This document shows positions 7,088 through 13,443 of a stretch of DNA of 14,730 nt, in pieces. The first letter of the stretch is position 1, and each line of letters opens with the position of its first letter. The stretch is taken from assembly GCA_964461865.1 (NCBI GenBank), contig CAYWVK010000012.1:1-14730 (forward strand). The letters run 5' to 3'. The notes below the pieces were generated by a model. That model was not told the origin of the DNA and ran no database searches. It saw only the letters and a list, made by a program, of their open reading frames with translations. The DNA comes from CAYWVK01 sp964461865 (GTDB lineage: Bacteria > Patescibacteriota > Microgenomatia > Levybacterales > UBA12049). The position numbers and the translations under genes are program-made.

Positions 7088-7759
7088 TTATTTATTAAGT
7101 AAATCAGGCCTTAGTTTCCTAGTTGTTTCAAGTGCTTCTTTTTTTCTCCATTCATTTATTTTTTGATGATTTCCTGATAGTAAAACTTTTGGAACCGTAA
7201 AGCCTTTATAGTTTTTTGGTTTTGTGAATTGTGGAAATTCAAGTAATGGGCTAAATGATTCTTTATCTGTTACTCCCTCTTTTAGAACTCCGTTAATAAG
7301 TCTAGAAACAGAATCTGTGATAATCATTGCTGGTATTTCCCCCCCCGTTAACACGTAGTCTCCAATTGAAATTTCCTCATCTATAAAATGTCTAATTCTT
7401 TGATCAAAGTCTTCATAATGTCCACAAATTAAAATTAAATGATCAAGTCTTGAGTAGCTTTTTGCGATTTTTTGGTTATATAATTTTCCATGAGGACTTA
7501 AGAGTATTATTTTATGCTTTTTTTCATTGTCTTTTTTTGCTTTATCAATAGCTTTTTTTAGTACATCTACTTTTAAAATCATTCCCGTTCCCCCACCGTA
7601 AGGAGTATCGTCAACAACTTGATGTTTTCCTAGTCCAAAATTTCTTAAGTTAATATAGTTAATTGTTAACTTATTCTTTTCAATTGCTCTTTTAACAATT
7701 GAATGATCAAATGGGCCTTTAAACATTTCAGGAAATAACGTAATAATTGATATTTTCAT
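7088..7759 (-). CDS. trmD: tRNA (guanine-37-N1)-methyltransferase TrmD
   Basis: TrmD uses S-adenosylmethionine to methylate G37 of tRNAs reading CNN codons and so prevents +1 frameshifting. From the ATG at 7759 it has 223 residues and begins MKISIITLFPEMF, the family start. It shows TPYGGGTGM (residues 52-60), the trefoil-knot segment YVLTGGEIPAMIITDSVSRL with the likely catalytic Asp150, and LLEFPQFTKPKNYKG in the C-terminal domain. The usual CGxYEG(V/I)D(E/Q)R reads CGHYEDFDQR, with Asp in place of Gly. A second ATG at 7768 would add three residues. It is the last gene of rpsP-khpA-trmD; rimM, commonly placed before trmD, is absent. Confidence 0.96.
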   Translation of the reverse strand: MKISIITLFPEMFKGPFDHSIVKRAIEKNKLTINYINLRNFGLGKHQVVDDTPYGGGTGMILKVDVLKKAIDKAKKDNEKKHKIILLSPHGKLYNQKIAKSYSRLDHLILICGHYEDFDQRIRHFIDEEISIGDYVLTGGEIPAMIITDSVSRLINGVLKEGVTDKESFSPLLEFPQFTKPKNYKGFTVPKVLLSGNHQKINEWRKKEALETTRKLRPDLLNK

Positions 7760-7771
7760 ATGTACCATGCT

Positions 7772-7780
7772 ATTTTAGCA
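7772..7780 (-). promoter_or_regulatory. Weak extended -10 candidate before trmD
   Basis: On the minus strand TGC then TAAAAT (7772-7777) forms an extended -10 pattern in the gap between khpA and trmD, 12 bases before the ATG at 7759 and 3 before the one at 7768. There is no recognisable -35 box. It may provide some extra trmD transcription, but chance is a fair explanation in such AT-rich DNA. Confidence 0.25.
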
Positions 7781-7783
7781 GAT

Positions 7784-8026
7784 TTATTCTTGGGGTTTTT
7801 CTGTAAGTTGAATAAATATTTTTTTTCCTTGTTTTAACGCTGGTATTCTCATAACATTTCTAATAGATTTTATTATTTTTCCGTTTTTTCCAATTATTTT
7901 TCCCATATCTTCTTTTGCAACAGTTACATCGTAGTTTATTACTCCTTCGTTTTCCTCTTCTTTTATTTCAATTTTTTTAGGGTTTTCTACAATTGAGGCA
8001 ATAATGAATTTTAAAATATCTTTCAT
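7784..8026 (-). CDS. khpA: KH-domain RNA-binding protein KhpA
   Basis: This 80-residue protein is a single KH domain of the KhpA/YlqC family. The GxxG loop is visible as IIGKNGKIIKSIR (GKNG at residues 46-49), and the N terminus DILKFIIASIVENP is typical of the family. In Firmicutes KhpA pairs with KhpB (Jag/EloR) and binds many RNAs, affecting cell elongation; the role here is inferred. The start overlaps the rpsP stop as ATGA (8023-8026 on the minus strand). It takes the position next to rpsP that rimM would often share. Confidence 0.93.
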   Translation of the reverse strand: MKDILKFIIASIVENPKKIEIKEEENEGVINYDVTVAKEDMGKIIGKNGKIIKSIRNVMRIPALKQGKKIFIQLTEKPQE

Positions 8027-8250
8027 TTTTTAATTATTTTTTCTAAGGTTTCACTTGGAATCGCTCCTTTGGAAACCCAATAATCATAACGTTCTTTATT
8101 TAATTCAAGTTTTTTGTTTTTTCCTTTTTCAAAGTACCCCAAAAGTTCAACTGCTCTGCCGTCTCTTCTTGACCTTTTTTCTTTAACGGCAATTCTAAAC
8201 TTTCGTTCTCCTTTTTTTCCTGTCCTGGTTAGTCTTATTGTTAATGACAT
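8023..8250 (-). CDS. rpsP: 30S ribosomal protein bS16
   Basis: This 75-residue protein has the S16 N terminus SLTIRLTRTGKKGERKFRI and the RRDGRAVELLGYFEKG core. LNKERYDYWVSKGAIPSETL corresponds to the usual RxxYWLxxGAQPSxTV region. It is slightly shorter than most S16 proteins (about 80-90 residues), with the tail cut after the conserved region. No ribosome binding site precedes the ATG. A good promoter lies just upstream, partly within the end of rnc, with its -10 box 8 bases from the ATG. Confidence 0.97.
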   Translation of the reverse strand: MSLTIRLTRTGKKGERKFRIAVKEKRSRRDGRAVELLGYFEKGKNKKLELNKERYDYWVSKGAIPSETLEKIIKK

Positions 8251-8258
8251 AGGTTCTT

Positions 8259-8287
8259 ATTTTAACATTATTTTTGTATTCTCTCAA
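8259..8287 (-). promoter_or_regulatory. rpsP promoter overlapping the 3' end of rnc
   Basis: Minus strand: TTGAGA (8282-8287), a 17-base spacer, then TAAAAT (8259-8264). Only eight bases separate the -10 box from the rpsP ATG at 8250, so the predicted transcription start falls at or just before the start codon. The -35 box lies inside the last codons of rnc. Confidence 0.6.
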
Positions 8288-8924
8288 GCGCTTGTTTCGC
8301 GGCTTTTTCTTCAGCTTCTTGTTTTGATTTCCCTTTTCCTGTACCAAAGAGTTCATGGTTAATATATACGCCTATTGTGAAGATTTTAGCATGTGATGGG
8401 CCTTGCTCATCGATAACTTTATAAACCGGAGATTTTTGTTTTCTTGCCTGCATAGCTTCCTGAAAAAGACTTTTTGGATCTTTAAAGGCTTTTATTTTTA
8501 CATAGTCTTCTGCTTTTGGGATTAGCATTTTATTTAAAAATATAGTTACTTCTTCAATTCCTTGATCTAAAAACAAAGCACCGACAAATGATTCAAAACA
8601 ATTAGCAAGTAAAGTTTGGTTTTCTCTTCCTTTTGAATCTTCTTCTCCTTTGGATAATTTTAAATACTGTCCAAAGTTAAGTTCTCTTGCAATACCGGCT
8701 AGGCTTTTTGTATTTACTAAAAGTGATCTTAAATTTGTTAATATTCCTTCCTCAAAATCAGGATACTTTTCATACAGGTATTTTGAAACAACAAAGGAAA
8801 TTACACTATCACCTAAAAATTCAAGTCTTTCATTAGAGGATAATTTTTCTTTTGTTTCGTTTAGAAAGGACCTGTGTGTAAAGGCTTGTTCAAATAATTT
8901 TTGATTTTTAAATTTTGGAATCAT
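8268..8924 (-). CDS. rnc: Ribonuclease III
   Basis: This double-strand-specific endoribonuclease processes rRNA precursors and structured mRNAs. It has 218 residues. The RNase III domain carries the signature NERLEFLGDS (residues 31-40), with E32, E35 and D39 at metal/catalytic positions, and LANCFESFVGALFLD (106-120), where E111 matches the essential E117 of E. coli and Asn108 replaces its D114. Asn at that position occurs in other family members. A double-stranded RNA-binding domain follows from about residue 149, ending in GKSKQEAEEKAAKQALERI. The start lies 17 bases inside nusB, so the two are translationally linked. Confidence 0.96.
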   Translation of the reverse strand: MIPKFKNQKLFEQAFTHRSFLNETKEKLSSNERLEFLGDSVISFVVSKYLYEKYPDFEEGILTNLRSLLVNTKSLAGIARELNFGQYLKLSKGEEDSKGRENQTLLANCFESFVGALFLDQGIEEVTIFLNKMLIPKAEDYVKIKAFKDPKSLFQEAMQARKQKSPVYKVIDEQGPSHAKIFTIGVYINHELFGTGKGKSKQEAEEKAAKQALERIQK

Positions 8925-9270
8925 ATTTTTTTAGAACATTTCCCAATGCCCCGTTTACAAAAGATGGGCTTGTTTCTCCTCCGTATTCTTTTGCTAATTC
9001 AACCGCTTCATCTATTATAACTTTTATTGGTTCTTTTTTTCCAATTAAAATTTCATATATGGAAAGTCTTAGGATTGCAAGATCAATTTTGTTAATTTTT
9101 GAAATTGGAAATTCAGGAGCTGCATCCCCTATTTCTTTATCAATTGTTTTAATTGATTTAATAATTTCTCTTGCGTTTTTTGAAATATTTTGTTTTTTAA
9201 AATCGTATTTAAATAAGTCTTCGACAATTTTTTGTCTTTTTATATGACGTGGGTCAAGAGGATTTTTCAT
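8908..9270 (-). CDS. nusB: Transcription antitermination factor NusB
   Basis: NusB binds boxA RNA with NusE (S10) in rRNA antitermination complexes. The protein is 120 residues, shorter than the usual 130-150. The C-terminal half carries the family pattern: INKIDLAILRLSIYEI (59-74) followed by PIKVIIDEAVELAKEYGG and FVNGALGNVLKK. The N terminus, RHIKRQKIVEDLFKYDF, stands in for the usual RRxARexALQALYQ helix. It starts 5 bases after the rpmF stop, and the purine-rich end of rpmF could serve as its ribosome binding region. Its 3' end overlaps rnc by 17 bases. Confidence 0.92.
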   Translation of the reverse strand: MKNPLDPRHIKRQKIVEDLFKYDFKKQNISKNAREIIKSIKTIDKEIGDAAPEFPISKINKIDLAILRLSIYEILIGKKEPIKVIIDEAVELAKEYGGETSPSFVNGALGNVLKKYDSKI

Positions 9271-9275
9271 TTAAA

Positions 9276-9497
9276 CTATTTTTCTTCTTTTTCTTTCTTT
9301 TCTTCTTTTTCTTTTTTCTTGTTAACGTTTATTATTTCTTTTCCTTTATAATAGCCACAATATTTACAAACACTATGTGCTTTTATATTCTTTCCGCAGT
9401 TTTTACAAATTACAGTTTTGGTAACTGTTAATTTTATGGCCGCTCTTCTTTTTCCTTGTCTTTGCCTTGAATGTCTTTTCTTTGGTTCTTGTGGCAT
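9276..9497 (-). CDS. rpmF: 50S ribosomal protein bL32 with a charged tail
   Basis: The protein has 73 residues, whereas L32 is usually about 57-60. It begins MPQEPKKRHSRQRQGKRRAA, matching the L32 start (MAxPKxRxSxxRxxxRR). Four cysteines form a zinc ribbon at 31, 34, 44 and 47 (CKNC and CKYC). From residue 60 the chain is only Lys and Glu, encoded by an all-purine tract on the minus strand. The gene starts its own unit, rpmF-nusB-rnc, with a promoter whose -10 box is 7 bases from the ATG and no ribosome binding site. Confidence 0.95.
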   Translation of the reverse strand: MPQEPKKRHSRQRQGKRRAAIKLTVTKTVICKNCGKNIKAHSVCKYCGYYKGKEIINVNKKKEKEEKKEKEEK

Positions 9498-9504
9498 AGA
9501 TGTA

Positions 9505-9533
9505 ATTTTACTTTATTTTACTCTTAGATGCAA
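9505..9533 (-). promoter_or_regulatory. rpmF promoter, predicted leaderless
   Basis: Minus strand: TTGCAT (9528-9533), a 17-base spacer, and TAAAAT (9505-9510). Seven bases (9498-9504) separate the -10 box from the ATG at 9497. The -10 box is strong and the -35 box moderate. The whole promoter fits in the 42-base gap behind the phosphatase gene. Confidence 0.55.
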
Positions 9534-9539
9534 GGATAT

Positions 9540-10310
9540 TTAATACAACTTTACATTGTAGGCATCTAAAACTAAATGTCCATTTTCACCCGTTGTTGGG
9601 TCTCCTCTGTAGATTGTTATTCCTGCGTTTATTGGTTTATTTTCTTTATCTAATTTTATAAATTCATCTGCACTAAGTCGTTCCAAATTTGCTCGTAAAG
9701 ATAAAATAGCAAGATGATGAGTTACCGCCAAAACTCCTTTTTCACTATAATCCCTGGTTATTGTGGTAAGCCATGATCTTAATCTTTCCCGCACATCTGG
9801 CACACTTTCGCCCTGAGGATATCTATACCAATAACTTCCCTGCATTTTTCTTAAATCTCGTTGATCAGGATATAAAACATTAAATACCCTCCAGTCATTG
9901 GAGAGCATTACTATTTCATGATCTTGTTCCCTAATCCTTTCTTCTTCAATTGTTCTTACACCTGCTAATTCAGGCCAGCCTTCCTTCATTTTTTCAAGAG
10001 TTTGGTATGTTCTTGTATATGGAGAAACAAAAATAATATCGGGAATTTTAATCCTACTTCTTAAACTTGTTGCCATTGATTTTGCTTGTTCTCCAAAGGA
10101 ATCTGCTAGTGGGGTTTTATGGTCTCCGTAACCAAGAGAAAATCTTTTAACAACATCCAAAGCAAGCTTACGGCACCTTTTAGAATCTGGATTAACATTG
10201 TAACTATCTAGGAATTTCTGGTATCTTTTGTCTTCCTCTTTTTTGTTCTTAAGAATATTATATTCAGATACATCATGTCTAATTAGTGTTAATGCTTCAG
10301 GCCATTTCAT
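9540..10310 (-). CDS. Histidine phosphatase superfamily protein
   Basis: This 256-residue protein belongs to the phosphoglycerate-mutase-like (branch 1) family, which uses a phospho-histidine intermediate. The catalytic motif is LIRHDVSEYN (residues 9-18), with RHD where RHG is usual. TPLADSFGEQAK (66-77) matches the TPLTxxGxxQA element, SPYTRTYQT (96-104) supplies the second arginine, PQGES (165-169) precedes the second half, and VTHH (197-200) supplies the second histidine. About 45 residues between RHD and TPLAD form an insert longer than in small phosphatases. No signal peptide is seen. The substrate cannot be deduced. It has its own strong promoter and no ribosome binding site. Confidence 0.88.
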   Translation of the reverse strand: MKWPEALTLIRHDVSEYNILKNKKEEDKRYQKFLDSYNVNPDSKRCRKLALDVVKRFSLGYGDHKTPLADSFGEQAKSMATSLRSRIKIPDIIFVSPYTRTYQTLEKMKEGWPELAGVRTIEEERIREQDHEIVMLSNDWRVFNVLYPDQRDLRKMQGSYWYRYPQGESVPDVRERLRSWLTTITRDYSEKGVLAVTHHLAILSLRANLERLSADEFIKLDKENKPINAGITIYRGDPTTGENGHLVLDAYNVKLY

Positions 10311-10318
10311 GTCTATGG

Positions 10319-10347
10319 ATTATCTCAAGGTGAAAAAAATTTGTCAA
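10319..10347 (-). promoter_or_regulatory. Strong promoter of the histidine phosphatase gene, predicted leaderless
   Basis: Minus strand: TTGACA (10342-10347, perfect), a 17-base spacer (10325-10341), and GATAAT (10319-10324, five of six). The ATG at 10310 is 8 bases downstream of the -10 box, leaving no room for a ribosome binding site. Confidence 0.7.
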
Positions 10348-10371
10348 TTAAGACTAAATGAGTTTTTAAAA

Positions 10372-12384
10372 CTAATCAGGAGAGATATTTTTTTCCTCAA
10401 TTTCTTTTATTTTATCCTGAAGAACTTTGAATTTATCTAAGTTTTTAATTATTCTCCCTGCTTCTCTTCTGGTTTTTTTAATTAAATCAAAGTTTGAAAA
10501 TGAAGCTATTTTTAACGCTGGTATTCCATGTTGAAGTACGCCAAATATTTGCCCTGGTCCTCTTAATTTTAAATCAAGTTCGGCAAGCTCTGGTCCAAAG
10601 TCAATTGTTTCCATTGATTTTAATCTTTCAATGGTTTTATCGTTTTTTGATGAAGTAAATAACAGGCAGTATGACTGTTTATCCCCTCTTCCTACTCTTC
10701 CTCTAAGTTGATGAAGTTGAGCAAGTCCAAACCTTTCTGACTGTTCAATTAACATTATTGTTGCATTAGTAATATCTATTCCTACTTCTACAACCGGAGT
10801 TGAAACTAAAATGTCATATTTTTTGTCTTTAAACTTTTTTAAGGTATCATTTTTCTCTTTTCCTTTCATTTTTCCGTGTAATAATCCAAGTTTTAATTTT
10901 GGAAATATGTTAGTTTTTAAAACTTCATATTCTTTAGTAACTGCTTTAACGCTTTCTAGATTTTCCGATTCCTCTATTAATGGGCAGATAATAAAAGCCT
11001 GGCTTTTATTATCTTTTATCTCTTTTTCTATCCAGTTGTATGCTCTTGTTCGTTTTTCATGCGGCACAAGCCATGTCTTTATTTTTCTTCTTCCTTTTGG
11101 CATTTCATCCAAAAATGATAAATCTAAGTCACCATACATGGTTAAGGCAATGGTTCTTGGTATTGGTGTTGCAGTCATGGTTAAAACATGCGGGTTTTTA
11201 CCTAAAGCCCTAAGTTTTGATCTTTGTTCAACCCCAAATCTTTGTTGTTCGTCAATTATTACAAATCCAACTTTTTCTAAATTCATTTTTTGATATAAAA
11301 GTGCATGTGTACCGATTAAAATATCGCAATTTTTGTTTTTTGGTTTAGTGTTTGCTGTTAATATTTCAACTTTTATTTTAAATGGCTTAAGTAATTTTTT
11401 TATTGTTTCAAAGTGTTGCTTTGCTAAGATTTCAGTTGGCGCCATTAGAATTGATTGATAGCCGTTTAAAAAAGATAAATACATGGCTATTGTTCCAATT
11501 ACTGTTTTTCCGCTTCCAACTTCCCCTTCCAAAAGCCTATTCATTGCTTTTTCTTTTGAAAAATCTGCAAAAATTTCCTTAACTACTCTTTTTTGAGCAT
11601 TAGTTAGTTCAAAGGGAAGTTTTTTTAAAAATTCTTCAATTTCCTCTTTAAAATTTACAACTTTAAACGCTTTTTTAAGTTTTTTTCCTTCCCATTCTTT
11701 TTTTCTCTTTAAAGAATTAAGCTGAATTAAAAAAAGCTCATCAAATGACAGTCTTTCCCTGGCATTTTTTGCATCTTTAATGCTTTTGGGAAAATGAATA
11801 TTATTTATCGCACTATTTAAATTAATTAAATTATTGTCTTTTATAATATTTTCCGGTAGATATTCTTCAATTGAGGCTGTTTTTAATAAATTAAATACTT
11901 GTCTTCTTAGCCATTTTGAGCTAACGCCTCTTGTTTCAGGGTAAATTGGTACCAATCTTCCTGTATGAATTATTTCATTTTCGTTATATATGATTTCAAA
12001 GTCAGGAGATTGAAGGGTTTTTGTGTTTCTAAAAAGAGTAACTTTTCCGGATAGGGAAATTCTATCCCCTTTTTTAATAGTTTTTGTTAAATATGGTTGA
12101 TTAAACCAGATAACCTCTATTTCCCCTGTGTCATCATTTACTTTTGCTTTTTGTATTTTTTTCCACCTTGTATATTCATTTTTTATATCTGTTACCTCTC
12201 CACTTACTGTTATTGTCTCCCCTTCCTGAACTTCTCCTATTTTTGAAACTAAGGAATAGTCATCGTATCTAAAAGGAATATGAAACAAAAAATCCTCAAT
12301 CTTTATTATTCCTAATTTCTCAAGACGTGAAGAATACATTTTGTATGACCTTGAGGCCTTTTTAATCGGTGTATTTAAGTCCAT
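10372..12384 (-). CDS. recG: ATP-dependent DNA helicase RecG
   Basis: RecG is a superfamily 2 helicase that remodels stalled replication forks and Holliday junctions. It has 670 residues (E. coli RecG has 693). An N-terminal wedge/OB domain (about 50-140) is followed by the helicase domains. Visible motifs are Walker A LLEGEVGSGKT (284-294), motif II DEQQRFGVEQR (378-388), TATPIPRT (404-411), GLLHGKMKGKEK (500-511), STPVVEVGID (528-537) and LHQLRGRVGRG (557-567). The C-terminal wedge follows, with GPELAELDLKLRGPGQIFG (597-615). Motif II reads DEQQ rather than DEQH, and Walker A reads GEVGSGKT rather than GDVGSGKT. It starts 6 bases after a small membrane peptide gene and is probably co-transcribed with it. 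Confidence 0.97.
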   Translation of the reverse strand: MDLNTPIKKASRSYKMYSSRLEKLGIIKIEDFLFHIPFRYDDYSLVSKIGEVQEGETITVSGEVTDIKNEYTRWKKIQKAKVNDDTGEIEVIWFNQPYLTKTIKKGDRISLSGKVTLFRNTKTLQSPDFEIIYNENEIIHTGRLVPIYPETRGVSSKWLRRQVFNLLKTASIEEYLPENIIKDNNLINLNSAINNIHFPKSIKDAKNARERLSFDELFLIQLNSLKRKKEWEGKKLKKAFKVVNFKEEIEEFLKKLPFELTNAQKRVVKEIFADFSKEKAMNRLLEGEVGSGKTVIGTIAMYLSFLNGYQSILMAPTEILAKQHFETIKKLLKPFKIKVEILTANTKPKNKNCDILIGTHALLYQKMNLEKVGFVIIDEQQRFGVEQRSKLRALGKNPHVLTMTATPIPRTIALTMYGDLDLSFLDEMPKGRRKIKTWLVPHEKRTRAYNWIEKEIKDNKSQAFIICPLIEESENLESVKAVTKEYEVLKTNIFPKLKLGLLHGKMKGKEKNDTLKKFKDKKYDILVSTPVVEVGIDITNATIMLIEQSERFGLAQLHQLRGRVGRGDKQSYCLLFTSSKNDKTIERLKSMETIDFGPELAELDLKLRGPGQIFGVLQHGIPALKIASFSNFDLIKKTRREAGRIIKNLDKFKVLQDKIKEIEEKNISPD

Positions 12385-12390
12385 AGGTTT

Positions 12391-12495
12391 TTATTGAAGA
12401 GCTAAGAATGGTAAAAAAGATGTTGCAACTAAAGCAATAGTTGCAATTGTTATTATTATTTTCCAAATCCAGCTGTGTTTTCTAAACATGTCCAT
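12391..12495 (-). CDS. Small (34-residue) membrane peptide upstream of recG
   Basis: The reading frame begins with ATG at 12495 (or at 12489, two codons later) and ends with TAA at 12391-12393. The peptide starts MDMFRKHSWIWKIII and then runs through a single hydrophobic helix of about 22 residues ending FLPFLALQ. The positively charged N terminus and aromatic belt indicate an N-in membrane peptide. It has a promoter directly upstream and ends 6 bases before recG, so it is likely the first gene of a two-gene unit. Function is unknown; it might also act as a short leader gene for recG. Confidence 0.65.
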   Translation of the reverse strand: MDMFRKHSWIWKIIITIATIALVATSFLPFLALQ

Positions 12496-12505
12496 AACAA
12501 TTTAT

Positions 12506-12534
12506 ATAATAGCAAAAAATTACAAAGATGTCTA
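12506..12534 (-). promoter_or_regulatory. Promoter of the small membrane gene and recG
   Basis: Minus strand: TAGACA (12529-12534, five of six), a 17-base spacer (12512-12528), and TATTAT (12506-12511, five of six). Ten bases separate the -10 box from the ATG at 12495, so any leader would be only about 3-4 bases. Confidence 0.55.
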
Positions 12535-12549
12535 AAGTTAATTTTCAGC

Positions 12550-12571
12550 AAAATATTTCATAATATTTTTT
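12550..12571. terminator. Weak AT-only hairpin downstream of the gene remnant
   Basis: AAAATATT (12550-12557) pairs with AATATTTT (12562-12569) around a four-base loop, with T-rich sequence on the plus-strand side. It sits between the minus-strand remnant (stop at 12590) and the recG promoter. It has no G-C pairs, so it would be a poor terminator and could be a chance product of base composition. Confidence 0.25.
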
Positions 12572-12589
12572 AATCTTGTTAATTAGGTT

Positions 12590-12908
12590 TTAAAATAATT
12601 TTAAATCAGTTAGTGTTGGTTTTGAAGAGAGATAACCTATTGTTTTTATCCATTCTCCATCAACTAGCTCTGCTTTTATTTCTTTTTCGAAAATTAAACA
12701 TTCTTCAATGGACGATAATTCTGTTTTTTCGAGGATTACCAAAACCTAAAGGAAGTATATGCCTTGTTGTTCCATCCTGTATGCATCTCTTTGATTCTTT
12801 ACAAAGATTATGACAAATTTCAATTTCTTTATTCATTCTTGTAATTAAGACATACGGGAATGTCCTTGGTATCCCTAGCTTTTTAGCCTCAAAACTGACT
12901 AAAAGCAC
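12590..12908 (-). pseudogene. Frameshifted gene remnant of unknown family
   Basis: Read on the minus strand from a GTG at 12908, the frame contains FEAKKLGIPRTFPYVLITRM, then CIQDGTTRHILPLGFGNPRK, and stops at 12705. A second frame, offset by one base, continues with TELSSIEECLIFEKEIKAEL and VDGEWIKTIGYLSSKPTLTD to a TAA at 12590-12592. The two join at a run of six A residues (T on the plus strand, 12724-12729); removing one A gives a continuous protein of about 105 residues. A TAG lies just upstream of the GTG. I do not recognise the family. It may be a pseudogene, two short genes or an assembly indel. A promoter-like element precedes it, so it may still be transcribed. Confidence 0.5.
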
Positions 12909-12915
12909 CTAGATA

Positions 12916-12944
12916 ACAATAGGCTTTTTATAAGTAGTTGTCAA
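12916..12944 (-). promoter_or_regulatory. Promoter-like element before the gene remnant
   Basis: Minus strand: TTGACA (12939-12944, perfect), a 17-base spacer, and TATTGT (12916-12921, four of six). The -10 box is 7 bases from the GTG at 12908. It lies back to back with the start region of the plus-strand hypothetical gene. Confidence 0.45.
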
Positions 12945-12966
12945 ATGTAATATTATCTTTATCTTG

Positions 12967-12975
12967 TGATAAAAT
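12967..12975 (+). promoter_or_regulatory. Extended -10 promoter of the 120-residue hypothetical gene
   Basis: TGA then TAAAAT (12970-12975) forms an extended -10 element with no good -35 box. Seven bases separate it from the ATG at 12983, repeating the spacing at the other promoters here. Confidence 0.45.
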
Positions 12976-12982
12976 ACCTTTT

Positions 12983-13345
12983 ATGTTAGAAGGGAAAAAA
13001 CCAGTAATTGACGGGAAAACTGCTTATGCTTTAGTAGTTGAAAATTTAAGTAAGGTAGATTACAAAAAAATTGTATCAAGATTTCCAAATGAAAGTTTTT
13101 TATTTATTGACGGGATTAGAAACGTTTTACTTTTACCCGGAAACTATATTTTTATCGAAAGTGAAAAAACTGGAGAAATTAAAAAAATTATAGGTGAGCC
13201 GCTTTTTGAATGTGATTGGTTATCTCCACGAAGTGAAATTGATATTGTAGAAAATGATGAATTACCTCAAAATGCAGTTGCAGAATTATTATCTTACTCT
13301 GAAAAGCTTAAAAAAGAATTTCCACTAGGCTTTGGATCAAAATAA
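12983..13345 (+). CDS. Hypothetical protein, 120 residues
   Basis: I do not recognise this family. From the ATG at 12983 it is a soluble, acidic-to-neutral protein beginning MLEGKKPVIDGKTAYALVVE, with an alternating hydrophobic middle (FLFIDGIRNVLLLPGNYIFI) suggesting beta strands and a charged helix near the end (AVAELLSYSEKLKKEF). No signal peptide or membrane helix is present, and no catalytic motif stands out. In-frame upstream extension to a TTG at 12938 would add an unconvincing 15 residues and run through the promoter, so 12983 is preferred. It lies between a gene remnant and a toxin-antitoxin pair, which suggests accessory DNA. Confidence 0.7.
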   Translation: MLEGKKPVIDGKTAYALVVENLSKVDYKKIVSRFPNESFLFIDGIRNVLLLPGNYIFIESEKTGEIKKIIGEPLFECDWLSPRSEIDIVENDELPQNAVAELLSYSEKLKKEFPLGFGSK

Positions 13346-13443
13346 GATTTGCGGGAATATCCCAAGTGTCATTGTCTCTAGCTCCAATATTGAGTGTAGT
13401 TGAAGGATTAAAAATGCTTTTATTGTAGAGTTAACACAATGTC

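Noticed and set aside
10811..11293. Long plus-strand frame opposite recG
   Set aside because: It lies wholly within the conserved helicase domains of recG and is a shadow of that gene.
10372..12384. RecG motif II DEQQ as a sign of inactivity
   Set aside because: The catalytic Asp-Glu pair and all other helicase motifs are intact; His to Gln at the last position is tolerated in helicases.
12718..12733. Programmed -1 frameshift at A-AAA-AAC in the gene remnant
   Set aside because: The heptamer is in the right phase, but the -1 frame stops within about a dozen codons; the protein-like continuation is in the +1 frame, so ordinary insertion or slippage explains it better.
12613..12813. Plus-strand reading frame opposite the gene remnant
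   Set aside because: It is leucine/phenylalanine-rich in the way expected of the complement of coding DNA, has no start signal, and the minus-strand reading is more protein-like.
13353..13363. GGGA-ATA-TCCC hairpin as a terminator for the 120-residue gene
   Set aside because: The stem is only four pairs and no T-tract follows.
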